From Rhodospirillales bacterium (lineage in GTDB: Bacteria; Pseudomonadota; Alphaproteobacteria; Rhodospirillales; Casp-alpha2), in assembly GCA_028282185.1 (NCBI GenBank), contig JANQIJ010000328.1, positions 1 through 6,924 of the forward strand: a stretch of DNA of 6,924 bases. Direction: 5' to 3'. This document shows positions 1 to 5,902 of the stretch, piece after piece. The stretch's first letter is position 1, and the number at the start of each line of letters is the position of its first letter. The translations under genes and the position numbers were made by a program. The notes below the pieces were generated by a model, which was not told the DNA's origin, did not search any database, and worked only from the letters and a program-made list of their open reading frames with translations.

Positions 1-909
1 ACGGAATACGCGATCGCCGCCGCCGGGCCGACGCGCAACCCACGCGACCCCGAACGGACCCCCGGCGGATCGTCGAGCGGCCCGGCCGCCGCCGTGGCCG
101 CGGGGATGGTGCCCCTGGCCGTCGGCTCGCAAACCATCGGCTCGGTCATCCGCCCGGCGCTTTACTGCGGCGTCCCCGGTTTCAAACCAAGTTACGGCGC
201 GATTAACCTCGAAGGCGTGATGCCGCTGGCCCCGGGGCTCGACCATCTGGGCCTGTTCGCCGCCGATTGGCGGCTGCTCTGTCAGGCCTTCCAGGTTCTG
301 GCCGATACCGCCGACACGCCGGCGCAAACGCCCGGCCGCTGCCTCGTCGTCTCGGCGCCGTCGGACCTGCGCCTCTCGAATGCTTCGCGGGCGGCCATGG
401 ACAGGGCCCGGGCGCGGATCGAGCGCGCCGGCTACGCGCTTGTCGAAGCGCCGGACTTGGGCGCAATGCGCAATGAAACCGACCCATTGGCCAAAGACTT
501 GGTGACCGCGGGCTTGGCGTGCCACCACGGCGGCAACATGGACAATGATGCCGATTCGCTCAGCCCAACGGCACGTGCCTTAATGCAGAAAGGCCGGGCG
601 TTTTCGGACGCCGAAATCGGCGAAATGGATCGACGCCTGGCGGCCCTGCGCCAAGCCGCGGACAATGCCATTCGGCCGGGCGACCTGGTCCTCAGCGACG
701 CGATCGAAGACGTCGCCCCGCCCTGGTCGGCGGATCACACAGGCCCCAACCGCCTACAGGCGATCTGGTCGGTCCTGGGCCTGCCGACCACGGCCTGGAC
801 GGTCGGCGACGACCCGGCGACGGGCCTGCCGGTGGGCGTTCAGCTGTCCAGCGCCCGGGGAACGGACGTTTGGCTTCTGCATGAAATGGAACGCCTGGAA
901 CGCCGCTAG
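1..909 (+). CDS. Amidase-signature family amidohydrolase, 5'-truncated by the window edge
   Basis: This is the C-terminal 302 residues of an amidase-signature (AS) enzyme, which hydrolyses C-N amide bonds through a Ser-cisSer-Lys triad. The frame is open from base 1 and ends at TAG 907-909. Numbering from base 1, the glycine/serine-rich core GGSSSG (residues 22-27) supplies the cis-serine S24. The segment GSQTIGSVIRPA (42-53) supplies the nucleophile S48. The 24-residue spacing between them equals that of S217 and S241 in fatty acid amide hydrolase. The catalytic lysine and roughly the first 100-150 residues should lie left of the window. A small oddity is isoleucine at residue 46, where the family consensus has the first Gly of GGS in the oxyanion-hole loop. 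The substrate cannot be deduced: the family includes aliphatic and aryl amidases, allophanate hydrolase and GatA. Typical GatA features are not obvious, so a catabolic amidase is more likely. It converges on the MBL hydrolase gene with a 33-nt gap and no evident terminator hairpin. Confidence 0.9.
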   Translation, partial: TEYAIAAAGPTRNPRDPERTPGGSSSGPAAAVAAGMVPLAVGSQTIGSVIRPALYCGVPGFKPSYGAINLEGVMPLAPGLDHLGLFAADWRLLCQAFQVLADTADTPAQTPGRCLVVSAPSDLRLSNASRAAMDRARARIERAGYALVEAPDLGAMRNETDPLAKDLVTAGLACHHGGNMDNDADSLSPTARALMQKGRAFSDAEIGEMDRRLAALRQAADNAIRPGDLVLSDAIEDVAPPWSADHTGPNRLQAIWSVLGLPTTAWTVGDDPATGLPVGVQLSSARGTDVWLLHEMERLERR

Positions 910-942
910 ATCGCTGCGTTTTCAAGCGCCGTCACCCCGCCG

Positions 943-1686
943 CTATATCTCGATCACCAATCCGTCGTGCGCCGTTTCTTCCGGGATCTCATCGGCGTGC
1001 GGCAGCATTTCCCGGCTCATATGGGTGAGGATAATGCGCTTGGCGCCGAATTCATCCCAGTGCGCGCGCACGTCCGGATAGTTCATGTGGAAACGGATCG
1101 GCTTGGCATAGAAGTAGCATTCGCAGATGAACAGATCGGCCTGGCCGGCGACCTTGGGCATGTGCTTGGTCCAGGCGCTGTCGCCGGTGTAACTGACGAT
1201 CTTACCCTCCACGTTGACCCGCACGCTGGTCGGGTTGGTCTCGCCCGTATGCAGCGCCGGATAGGGCGTACAGGTGACGCCGTCGATCACGTCGTGTTCC
1301 CGCATCACCTCCATTTCGACCCAGTTCAATTCGAACTTGGGCGTCATCACATGCATGCCCGGCATCAGCACTTCGCAATACTCTTCAACCCGGCGCTTGG
1401 TGTCGCGGGGACCGGCGATGGTCAGCGGCTTTTCCCGCTTGGCACCCAGCATGGCATCCATCAGCATGAACGGCAGGCCGCCGCAATGGTCGCCATGAAT
1501 ATGCGTCAAGACCACCGCATCGATGTCGCGATGTTCGATCCCCACCTGGGTCAAGGCGATCAACGAGGACGCGCCGAAATCGATGCAGATCTTCTTGCTC
1601 GGCCCATCGACGACGAAACAGGTCTGAAATCGCCCGCCGGCGCCGAAGGCATCGCCGGACCCGGCAAAAGTGACTGTATGGCTCAT
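943..1686 (-). CDS. Metallo-beta-lactamase (MBL) fold metal-dependent hydrolase
   Basis: This 247-residue protein has the full MBL-fold metal-ligand set. The signature THIHGDH is at residues 61-67 (H62, H64, D66, H67), followed by H146 in ALHTGET, D169 in YTGDSAW and H222 in LTHMS. These residues would bind two metal ions, usually zinc, in a hydrolytic site. The N-terminal strand pattern (TFAGSGDAF) and the TGDS region resemble the RNase Z/AtsA/PhnP-like branch, which includes arylsulfatase-like and phosphodiesterase enzymes, more than class B beta-lactamases. No signal peptide is seen, so it is probably cytoplasmic. The substrate is unknown; an ester, thioester or phosphodiester is possible. 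The start is the ATG at 1686, preceded by only a weak GGA-type ribosome site. It lies 44 nt downstream of the CoA-transferase on the same strand, so co-transcription and perhaps translational reinitiation are likely. An RNase Z role is less likely because I do not see a flexible-arm exosite insertion. Confidence 0.88.
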   Translation of the reverse strand: MSHTVTFAGSGDAFGAGGRFQTCFVVDGPSKKICIDFGASSLIALTQVGIEHRDIDAVVLTHIHGDHCGGLPFMLMDAMLGAKREKPLTIAGPRDTKRRVEEYCEVLMPGMHVMTPKFELNWVEMEVMREHDVIDGVTCTPYPALHTGETNPTSVRVNVEGKIVSYTGDSAWTKHMPKVAGQADLFICECYFYAKPIRFHMNYPDVRAHWDEFGAKRIILTHMSREMLPHADEIPEETAHDGLVIEI

Positions 1687-1730
1687 GTTTTCCGCTCGTT
1701 CCCCGAAGTCTCCCGATTGAACCCGCCCGA

Positions 1731-2954
1731 CTATATCAGCCCATCAGCGCGCAGCTTTTCCCGTTCCGCGGGGTCAAGGCCGAGAATTTCCTCAAGCACC
1801 TCGTCCGTATGCTGGCCCAAGGTCGGCGGCGGCCGGTGGTAATCGGGCGGCGTCGCCGACATCTTCAAGGGGCTGGCGATCAGGTCGACCGTGCCGCTGC
1901 CAGCGGGTGCATAGGGCATGGTGATCTGCATGTCGCGAGCCCGGACACCCGGATCGGCGAAGACATCCGCCATGTCATAGACGGGACAGCAGGAGACGGA
2001 GACCTTTTCCAACTCCTCGATCCAGTAGCGCGACGACTGTTGCTCGATGACCGCACCGACCGCTTCGGCACAGGCCTCTCGGTTGCGCACCCGATCAGGG
2101 TTGGTCTTGAAACGAGGATCGGCCAACAGATCCTCCCGTCCCGCCAGTTCGCAAAACCGTTCGAACTGGGCGTCGTTATTGGCCGCCAGGATGATGAAAC
2201 CGTCCGCCGTTTCAAAAGCCTGATAGGGCACGCTGTTCGGGTGGGCAGTGCCCAGGCGCCCGGGCACCGTGCCGCCGGTCAGGTAGTTGAGCCCCTGGTT
2301 GTACAGCCAGCCGACCTGAACGTCCAACAATCCTAAGTCGATGTATTGCCCCTGGCCGGTGGCGTCGCGATGGCGCAGCGCCGCCAGGATGCCGACCGAG
2401 GCATACATTCCCGTCATCACGTCGTTGATCGCGATGGGCACCTTGACCGGGGCCCGGTCCGGTTCGCCGGTCATCGAGATCAGACCGCCCATGCCCTGGG
2501 CCATCATGTCGTAACCGGGCCGGTTGGCGTAGGGTCCGGTCTGGCCGAAACCGGTGATCGAGCAATAGACGAGGCCCGGGAATTCGTCCTTCAGGTCGGC
2601 GTAGCCAAGGCCGTATTTCGCCAGACCGCCGACCTTGAAGTTCTCGATCATCACGTCACATTCGGCAAGCAGCCGCTTGATCAGCCGCCCCCCTTCCGGC
2701 TTGGCCACGTCGATGGTGACCGATCGCTTGTTTCGGTTGGCTGACAGGTAATACCCGGCCTCGGTCGTTTCGTTGCCGGCCGCGTCCTTGACATAGGGCG
2801 GCCCCCAAGTCCGGGTCTCATCGCCGACACCGGGGCGTTCGACCTTGATCACGTCCGCCCCAAGGTCGCCCAGCAGCTGCGTGCAGGACGGCCCGGCGAG
2901 CACCCGGCTCATATCCAAAATTCTAATGCCCGACAGCGCGCCCGGATTCGGCAT
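1731..2954 (-). CDS. CaiB/BaiF family (class III) CoA-transferase
   Basis: This 407-residue cytoplasmic enzyme belongs to the class III CoA-transferases, which move CoA between an acyl-CoA and a free carboxylic acid through an aspartyl-anhydride intermediate. The N-terminus shows the family hallmark: GIRILDMSRVLAGP (residues 9-22), then LGDLGADVIKVERPG (28-42). SANRNKRSVTIDV (71-83) and MIENFKVGG (102-110) follow. The catalytic aspartate should be D149 in RPGYDMMAQGMGGL, aligned with the formyl-CoA transferase Asp. The glycine-rich DATGQGQYIDLGLLD stretch (197-211) and the C-terminal PVYDMADVFADP segment are also typical, and the length is normal for the family. The start at 2954 is supported by GGGAGG eight bases upstream. 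It is the first gene of a probable two-gene transcript with the MBL hydrolase. Substrates in the family range from formyl/oxalyl and carnitine to benzylsuccinate and mesaconate; sequence alone does not choose among them. Confidence 0.95.
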   Translation of the reverse strand: MPNPGALSGIRILDMSRVLAGPSCTQLLGDLGADVIKVERPGVGDETRTWGPPYVKDAAGNETTEAGYYLSANRNKRSVTIDVAKPEGGRLIKRLLAECDVMIENFKVGGLAKYGLGYADLKDEFPGLVYCSITGFGQTGPYANRPGYDMMAQGMGGLISMTGEPDRAPVKVPIAINDVMTGMYASVGILAALRHRDATGQGQYIDLGLLDVQVGWLYNQGLNYLTGGTVPGRLGTAHPNSVPYQAFETADGFIILAANNDAQFERFCELAGREDLLADPRFKTNPDRVRNREACAEAVGAVIEQQSSRYWIEELEKVSVSCCPVYDMADVFADPGVRARDMQITMPYAPAGSGTVDLIASPLKMSATPPDYHRPPPTLGQHTDEVLEEILGLDPAEREKLRADGLI

Positions 2955-2962
2955 CGCAACAA

Positions 2963-2968
2963 CCTCCC
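2963..2968 (-). promoter_or_regulatory. Ribosome binding site of the CoA-transferase gene
   Basis: On the minus strand this reads GGGAGG, eight bases before the ATG at 2954. It fixes the start used for the CaiB/BaiF gene. The sequence just upstream (about 2978-3010) is much richer in A+T than the surroundings, as expected for the promoter, but I could not pick a clear -35/-10 pair. Confidence 0.75.
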
Positions 2969-3093
2969 GACCACCTGTTATTTTGATATTTCTAAAAATG
3001 CCGAAATGTTATTCGCGCTGCAAGCTTCATCGTTCTGCCACCGCCCTTTAACAAAAGACTCACCCCGACTTTGCATCCTGTCGTCCGCTTCGT

Positions 3094-3108
3094 CCGAACG
3101 CCGTTCGG
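3094..3108. repeat. Perfect 6+6 bp inverted repeat upstream of the lipoprotein gene
   Basis: CCGAAC (3094-3099) and GTTCGG (3103-3108) flank a GCC spacer. The site lies in the intergenic region between the divergent CoA-transferase and lipoprotein genes, 36 bases upstream of the TACAAT box, so an operator for a dimeric regulator is possible. A 6-bp repeat can also arise by chance in GC-rich DNA. Confidence 0.35.
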
Positions 3109-3144
3109 CAAGCCGTTTTCCACCGGGGGTGATCCCTTCATCGT

Positions 3145-3150
3145 TACAAT
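3145..3150 (+). promoter_or_regulatory. Probable -10 box of the small lipoprotein gene
   Basis: TACAAT matches the sigma-70 -10 consensus at five of six positions. It would start transcription near 3157, giving a leader of about 22 nt that carries only the Shine-Dalgarno. No convincing -35 hexamer is seen 16-18 bases upstream, so the promoter may need an activator. A perfect inverted repeat lies about 36 bases further upstream (3094-3108). Confidence 0.5.
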
Positions 3151-3165
3151 TCAACCAACGCACAG

Positions 3166-3171
3166 AGGAGG
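3166..3171 (+). promoter_or_regulatory. Consensus Shine-Dalgarno that decides the lipoprotein start
   Basis: A perfect AGGAGG lies seven bases before the ATG at 3179. It favours that start over an in-frame TTG at 3071, which would add 36 residues ahead of the signal peptide and destroy the lipoprotein architecture. It is the strongest ribosome site in the window and suggests high expression. Confidence 0.9.
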
Positions 3172-3178
3172 CAAAACA

Positions 3179-3379
3179 ATGCGCCGTCCCATGATCAAGA
3201 CTCTTGCCGCTTTCGCCATGGTCGCCGGCCTGGGGGCCTGCGCCACCCAGGACATGGAAATGAAACTCCACGCCCTGGAAGAAAAGGTCAATACCGCGCT
3301 GCAGACGTCCGCCGCGGCCAAGGTGGACGCGACCACGGCCTTGCACATGGCCGTTGACCTGGAAGAAAAGATCAAGTAA
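3179..3379 (+). CDS. Small Lpp/OprI-like alanine-zipper lipoprotein
   Basis: This 66-residue protein has a type II (lipoprotein) signal peptide: basic n-region MRRPMIK, hydrophobic core, and lipobox LGAC (residues 18-21). Cleavage before C21 would leave a lipidated mature chain of 46 residues. From T23 to I65 the mature chain forms an uninterrupted heptad pattern. Its a/d positions are T23, M26, L30, L33, V37, A40, S44, A47, A51, A54, A58, L61 and I65: large aliphatics at both ends and alanines in the middle, as in the alanine-zipper trimers of Lpp and OprI. There is no Asp at the +2 position after the cysteine, so export to the outer membrane is expected. The last residue is lysine, the residue Lpp uses for covalent attachment to peptidoglycan; attachment here is inference. 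It is a single-gene unit with its own -10-like box, consensus ribosome site and terminator. Naming it lpp would overstate the identity, so no symbol is given. Confidence 0.88.
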   Translation: MRRPMIKTLAAFAMVAGLGACATQDMEMKLHALEEKVNTALQTSAAAKVDATTALHMAVDLEEKIK

Positions 3380-3409
3380 CCATCCCGCCGTCCGCTCAAA
3401 GGTGGCGGC

Positions 3410-3441
3410 AGGCCGCTCCTGAAACCGGGGGCGGCCTTTTT
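3410..3441 (+). terminator. Rho-independent terminator of the lipoprotein gene
   Basis: The arm GGCCGCTCC (3411-3419) pairs with GGGGCGGCC (3428-3436) around an eight-base loop, with one G-U pair. A3410-T3437 can extend the stem, and a run of five T follows (3437-3441). It starts about 30 nt after the lipoprotein stop codon and ends before the deacetylase-family gene, so it insulates the two. Confidence 0.88.
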
Positions 3442-3487
3442 GCTTTTCGGGCCTTGAATTCCGGTGCGAAGCGGGCAGATTGGGGCG

Positions 3488-4387
3488 ATGCGCTTCTATT
3501 CCTCGGACCGTTTCGTCTTTCCCCTGCCAAGGGGCCATAATTTCCCTGGCCGAAAATACGTCCTGCTGCGGGAGAAGCTGATCAAGGACGGCATCCTGAA
3601 AGCCGAGCAGATCCTGCCGTCGCCGCCGGTCGATGACGCGGACCTTCTCCGCGTCCATGACGCGGACTACGTCGCCCGGGTCCGGGCCGGCGATCTGGAC
3701 GCGGCGGAACAGCGCCGGTTGGGCCTGCCCTGGTCGCCGGTCCTGGCCGAACGCGCCGAAGCCACCATGGGCGGCGCGGTAAAAGCCCTGGAAGCCGCAC
3801 TCGAACAAGGCATTTCGGGCCAGCTGGCCGGCGGCACCCACCACGCGCATCGCGATTTCGGCGCCGGTTTTTGCCTGTACAACGATTTTGCCATCGCCGC
3901 GCTGAAAGCTCTGGCCGAGGGCTGGGTTCAGCGCATCGCGATCGTCGACCTGGACGTCCATCAGGGCGACGGCAATTCGGCGATCCTGACGCCCCATCCC
4001 GACGTCTTCGTATTCTCCATGCAGGGCGAAGGCAACTTCCCGTCACGCCGGGTGTCATCCGACCTGGACGTGGAACTGGACGAAGGGATGGAGGATACGA
4101 CCTACCTCAAGACCCTGGCCGAGCATTTGCCCGCCGTGTTCGAATTCAAACCCGACTTGGTGCTCTACCAATCGGGCGTCGACCCCCTGAAGCAGGACCG
4201 CCTGGGCCGCCTCAGCTTAAGCCACGACGGCCTCATGCGCCGCGACCGCCTGGTGCTCTCGGAATGCCATTCGCGCGGCATCCCCCTGTCCATGGCGATC
4301 GGCGGCGGTTATGCCGGGCCGATCGAGCTCAGCGTCGCCGCCTATGCCAATACCTATGCCGTGGCCAAGGGGCTCCACAAATTCTGA
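3488..4387 (+). CDS. Histone deacetylase superfamily protein (AcuC/HDAC-like deacetylase)
   Basis: This 299-residue, probably cytoplasmic enzyme has the arginase/deacetylase fold and is expected to hydrolyse acetyl-amides (acetyl-lysine, acetylpolyamines or similar) with one zinc. All active-site elements are visible, numbered from the ATG at 3488. The tandem histidines are H118-H119 in GGTHHAH, followed by GAGFCLYND (125-133). DLDVHQGDGN (154-163) supplies zinc ligands D156 and H158, the third ligand is D232 in SGVDPL, and the transition-state tyrosine is Y275 in GGGYAG. Length and order match small bacterial members. A GTG at 3464 in the same frame would add eight residues; I prefer the ATG because family members usually begin a few residues before the (F/Y)xSDxFxxPLPxGHxFP segment. 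Neither start has a good Shine-Dalgarno. The physiological substrate is unknown, and there is no adjacent acetyltransferase or acetyl-CoA synthetase to suggest one. It converges on ubiX with a 92-nt gap. Confidence 0.93.
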   Translation: MRFYSSDRFVFPLPRGHNFPGRKYVLLREKLIKDGILKAEQILPSPPVDDADLLRVHDADYVARVRAGDLDAAEQRRLGLPWSPVLAERAEATMGGAVKALEAALEQGISGQLAGGTHHAHRDFGAGFCLYNDFAIAALKALAEGWVQRIAIVDLDVHQGDGNSAILTPHPDVFVFSMQGEGNFPSRRVSSDLDVELDEGMEDTTYLKTLAEHLPAVFEFKPDLVLYQSGVDPLKQDRLGRLSLSHDGLMRRDRLVLSECHSRGIPLSMAIGGGYAGPIELSVAAYANTYAVAKGLHKF

Positions 4388-4479
4388 GAAACAGGGCGCC
4401 GCCCGGCGGCATCGCACAAGGATCGCAACGGCGCGGAACAGCCAGCGCCGAACGGTCGGGCAAGCGCCCGCCCGCCCAC

Positions 4480-5079
4480 TCAACCGTCGCCGATGGCTTT
4501 GACGCCGCCGGCTTCGCCCCAGCGGGGCGCGGCGTCAAGGTGCACCCCGGCCTGGTCCAGCAGACGCATGCAGGTGTGATCGACGATCTCCTGGATCGCC
4601 TGGGGCTTTTGGTAGAACGCGGGAACCGGCGGGAAGATGACGGCGCCCAGGCCGGCCAGCTTGGTCAGTGTTTCCAGATGTCCGGCGTGCAAGGGCGTTT
4701 CGCGAACCGCCAGGACCAGGGTGCGGCGTTCCTTCAACATCACGTCGGCGGCACGGGTGATCAGGTCCCCCGTATTGCCGTAGGCGACGTTCGACGCGGT
4801 CTTGACCGAACAGGGGGCGACGATCATGGCGTCCAGGCGGAACGAGCCCGACGACACGGGCGCGCCGACGTTACCCGCCAAATGAACGACGTCGGCAAGG
4901 GCTTCCAGCGCCGCCGCGTCGCGGTCCAGTTCCGCCGACAAGGTCAGGCGCCCGGCCTTGGAGATCACCAGATGGGTTTCGACGTCCGCCGCGGCATCCA
5001 GCATTTCCAGCAACCGCAGGCCGAAAACCGCCCCGGAAGCACCGGTGATGCCGATCAAAATACGTTTCGTTTCAGACAT
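4480..5079 (-). CDS. ubiX: UbiX flavin prenyltransferase
   Basis: This 199-residue enzyme joins a dimethylallyl group to reduced FMN, making prenylated FMN, the cofactor of UbiD-type decarboxylases in ubiquinone synthesis and related reactions. Signature elements, numbered from the ATG at 5079, are the Rossmann-like FMN loop GITGASGA (residues 10-17), SSGSFRLDAMIVAPCS (76-91), KTASNVAYGNTGDLITRAADV (93-113), the basic KERR turn followed by VRETPLH (125-131), and PPVPAFYQKP (150-159). These are the FMN- and dimethylallyl-phosphate-binding segments of the family. An in-frame ATG at 5127 would add 16 residues (MAFPMDNDG...). I prefer 5079 because the family usually begins just before KRILIGITGASGA, and neither start has a strong ribosome site. 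No ubiD lies in the window, so the partner decarboxylase must be elsewhere. It is divergent from the thioredoxin-like gene and convergent with the deacetylase-family gene. Confidence 0.95.
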   Translation of the reverse strand: MSETKRILIGITGASGAVFGLRLLEMLDAAADVETHLVISKAGRLTLSAELDRDAAALEALADVVHLAGNVGAPVSSGSFRLDAMIVAPCSVKTASNVAYGNTGDLITRAADVMLKERRTLVLAVRETPLHAGHLETLTKLAGLGAVIFPPVPAFYQKPQAIQEIVDHTCMRLLDQAGVHLDAAPRWGEAGGVKAIGDG

Positions 5080-5209
5080 CTGCCTAATTTGGGCGGCGGC
5101 GCCGTCGTTGTCCATGGGAAATGCCATGCATGGTTAACGGGGCGTTGGCCGGCGGGGCAAGCAAACCGCGTTGACGCCATCGTGACCTGCGATTTTCCGA
5201 CCCCCGGAC

Positions 5210-5215
5210 TAAGAT
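5210..5215 (+). promoter_or_regulatory. Possible -10 box of the thioredoxin-like gene
   Basis: TAAGAT matches the -10 consensus at four of six positions. It would place the transcription start near 5222, about 19 nt before the ATG at 5241 and just ahead of its GGGAG ribosome site. No good -35 hexamer sits at the normal distance; TTGACG at 5171-5176 is too far upstream. This is a weak prediction. Confidence 0.28.
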
Positions 5216-5240
5216 CGTAAAACCCATTGGGAGACCGATC

Positions 5241-5819
5241 ATGCGAACCATCGCCTTCGCCTTGCTGCTGACCCTGCTCTGGGCCGTCACGCCCGCCGCC
5301 GCTGAAGGGTCGCCGCCCCGGGTCGACAAGAACCTGGGCAAACCCGCGCCGGCGCTCGACATCGACGAATGGATCAACGGCGACCCGGTAACCCTCAAGG
5401 ATCTCAGGGGCAAGGTCGTGGTGGTCGATTTCTTCCAACTGTGGTGCCCGGGGTGCATCGGGTTTTCCATCCCCCTTTTGAAGTATTGGGAAGATCTTTA
5501 CGCCGACGAACTGAAATCGGGTGACCTGGTGGTCCTGTCGATCCACACGGTGTTCGAAGGCCATGAGCACCAAAGCCCCGAACGGCTCCGGAAATTTCTC
5601 AAAAAGAAAAAGATCCACCATCTTGTCGGCATCGACCGACACGGCCCGAACAGCCATGTGCCGGAAACCATGCAGCGCTACGGCACCCGCGGCACCCCGG
5701 AAATGGCGATCATCGACAGGTCCGGCAAAATTCGGTTTCAGCGCTTCGGCGGCTTTAACCAGGAAGAGGCCGAACACCTGATCGACGCGCTGCTCAAAGA
5801 GACCCCGCCGCCGGCTTAA
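5241..5819 (+). CDS. Secreted TlpA/DsbE-like thioredoxin-fold protein
   Basis: This 192-residue protein has an N-terminal signal peptide (about residues 1-21: MRT, then a leucine-rich core, with a likely cut after TPAAA), so it should act in the periplasm. A thioredoxin fold of the TlpA/redoxin type follows. It has the entry motif GKPAPALDIDEWINGDPVTL (33-52), LRGKVVVVDFFQLWCPGC (55-72) with redox cysteines C69 and C72 in a WCPGC active site, and the cis-proline P153 in GTPEMAIID. C69 and C72 are the only cysteines, fitting a reductant or oxidoreductase cycling one disulfide. The segment VLSIHTVFEGHEHQSPERL (98-116) plus a KKKK run (121-124) forms an insertion between the active-site helix and the cis-Pro strand, as in other TlpA-like members. 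The start is supported by GGGAG seven bases upstream. A role in reducing apocytochrome c or copper-site thiols is possible by family analogy, but there are no cytochrome or ccm genes nearby to support it. Confidence 0.9.
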   Translation: MRTIAFALLLTLLWAVTPAAAEGSPPRVDKNLGKPAPALDIDEWINGDPVTLKDLRGKVVVVDFFQLWCPGCIGFSIPLLKYWEDLYADELKSGDLVVLSIHTVFEGHEHQSPERLRKFLKKKKIHHLVGIDRHGPNSHVPETMQRYGTRGTPEMAIIDRSGKIRFQRFGGFNQEEAEHLIDALLKETPPPA

Positions 5820-5839
5820 GATCGTCGGCTTAATCTTGA

Positions 5840-5867
5840 TTGACCCGGCCAGCCGGCCCGCTACCCT
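5840..5867 (+). promoter_or_regulatory. Probable promoter of the ThDP-enzyme gene
   Basis: TTGACC (5840-5845, five of six to the -35 consensus) and TACCCT (5862-5867) are separated by 16 bases. The layout resembles GC-rich alphaproteobacterial housekeeping promoters. Transcription would start near 5874, only two bases before an in-frame ATG at 5876 and about 29 bases before the preferred ATG at 5903. Confidence 0.45.
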
Positions 5868-5902
5868 GCGTCCAAATGAAACGGACCCGAGAACGCCCAT
5901 CA

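Noticed and set aside
967..1842. A 291-codon plus-strand open frame opposite the MBL gene
   Set aside because: It is His/Asp/Gly-rich, as expected for the complement of an MBL gene in GC-rich DNA. The minus-strand frame carries all the MBL metal ligands.
3103..3118. A small CGGC-AA-GCCG hairpin followed by TTTT, resembling an attenuator
   Set aside because: The stem is only four base pairs with a two-base loop, and it lies upstream of the predicted -10 box, so it would not be in the lipoprotein transcript.
2978..3997. A 339-codon minus-strand open frame opposite the lipoprotein and deacetylase genes
   Set aside because: It runs across the lipoprotein gene, its terminator and the deacetylase active-site region in antisense, and shows no domain. 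The plus-strand genes explain the conservation.
4388..4479. A bidirectional terminator between the deacetylase gene and ubiX
   Set aside because: A GCCGC/GCGGC hairpin with a three-base loop can form near 4402-4414, but no adjacent T or A tract makes it an intrinsic terminator for either gene.
3871..5220. A 449-codon open frame on the plus strand, running through the end of the deacetylase gene and opposite ubiX
   Set aside because: It is Arg/Gly/Pro-rich with no recognisable domain, and it overlaps two genes with intact family motifs. It is a high-GC shadow frame.
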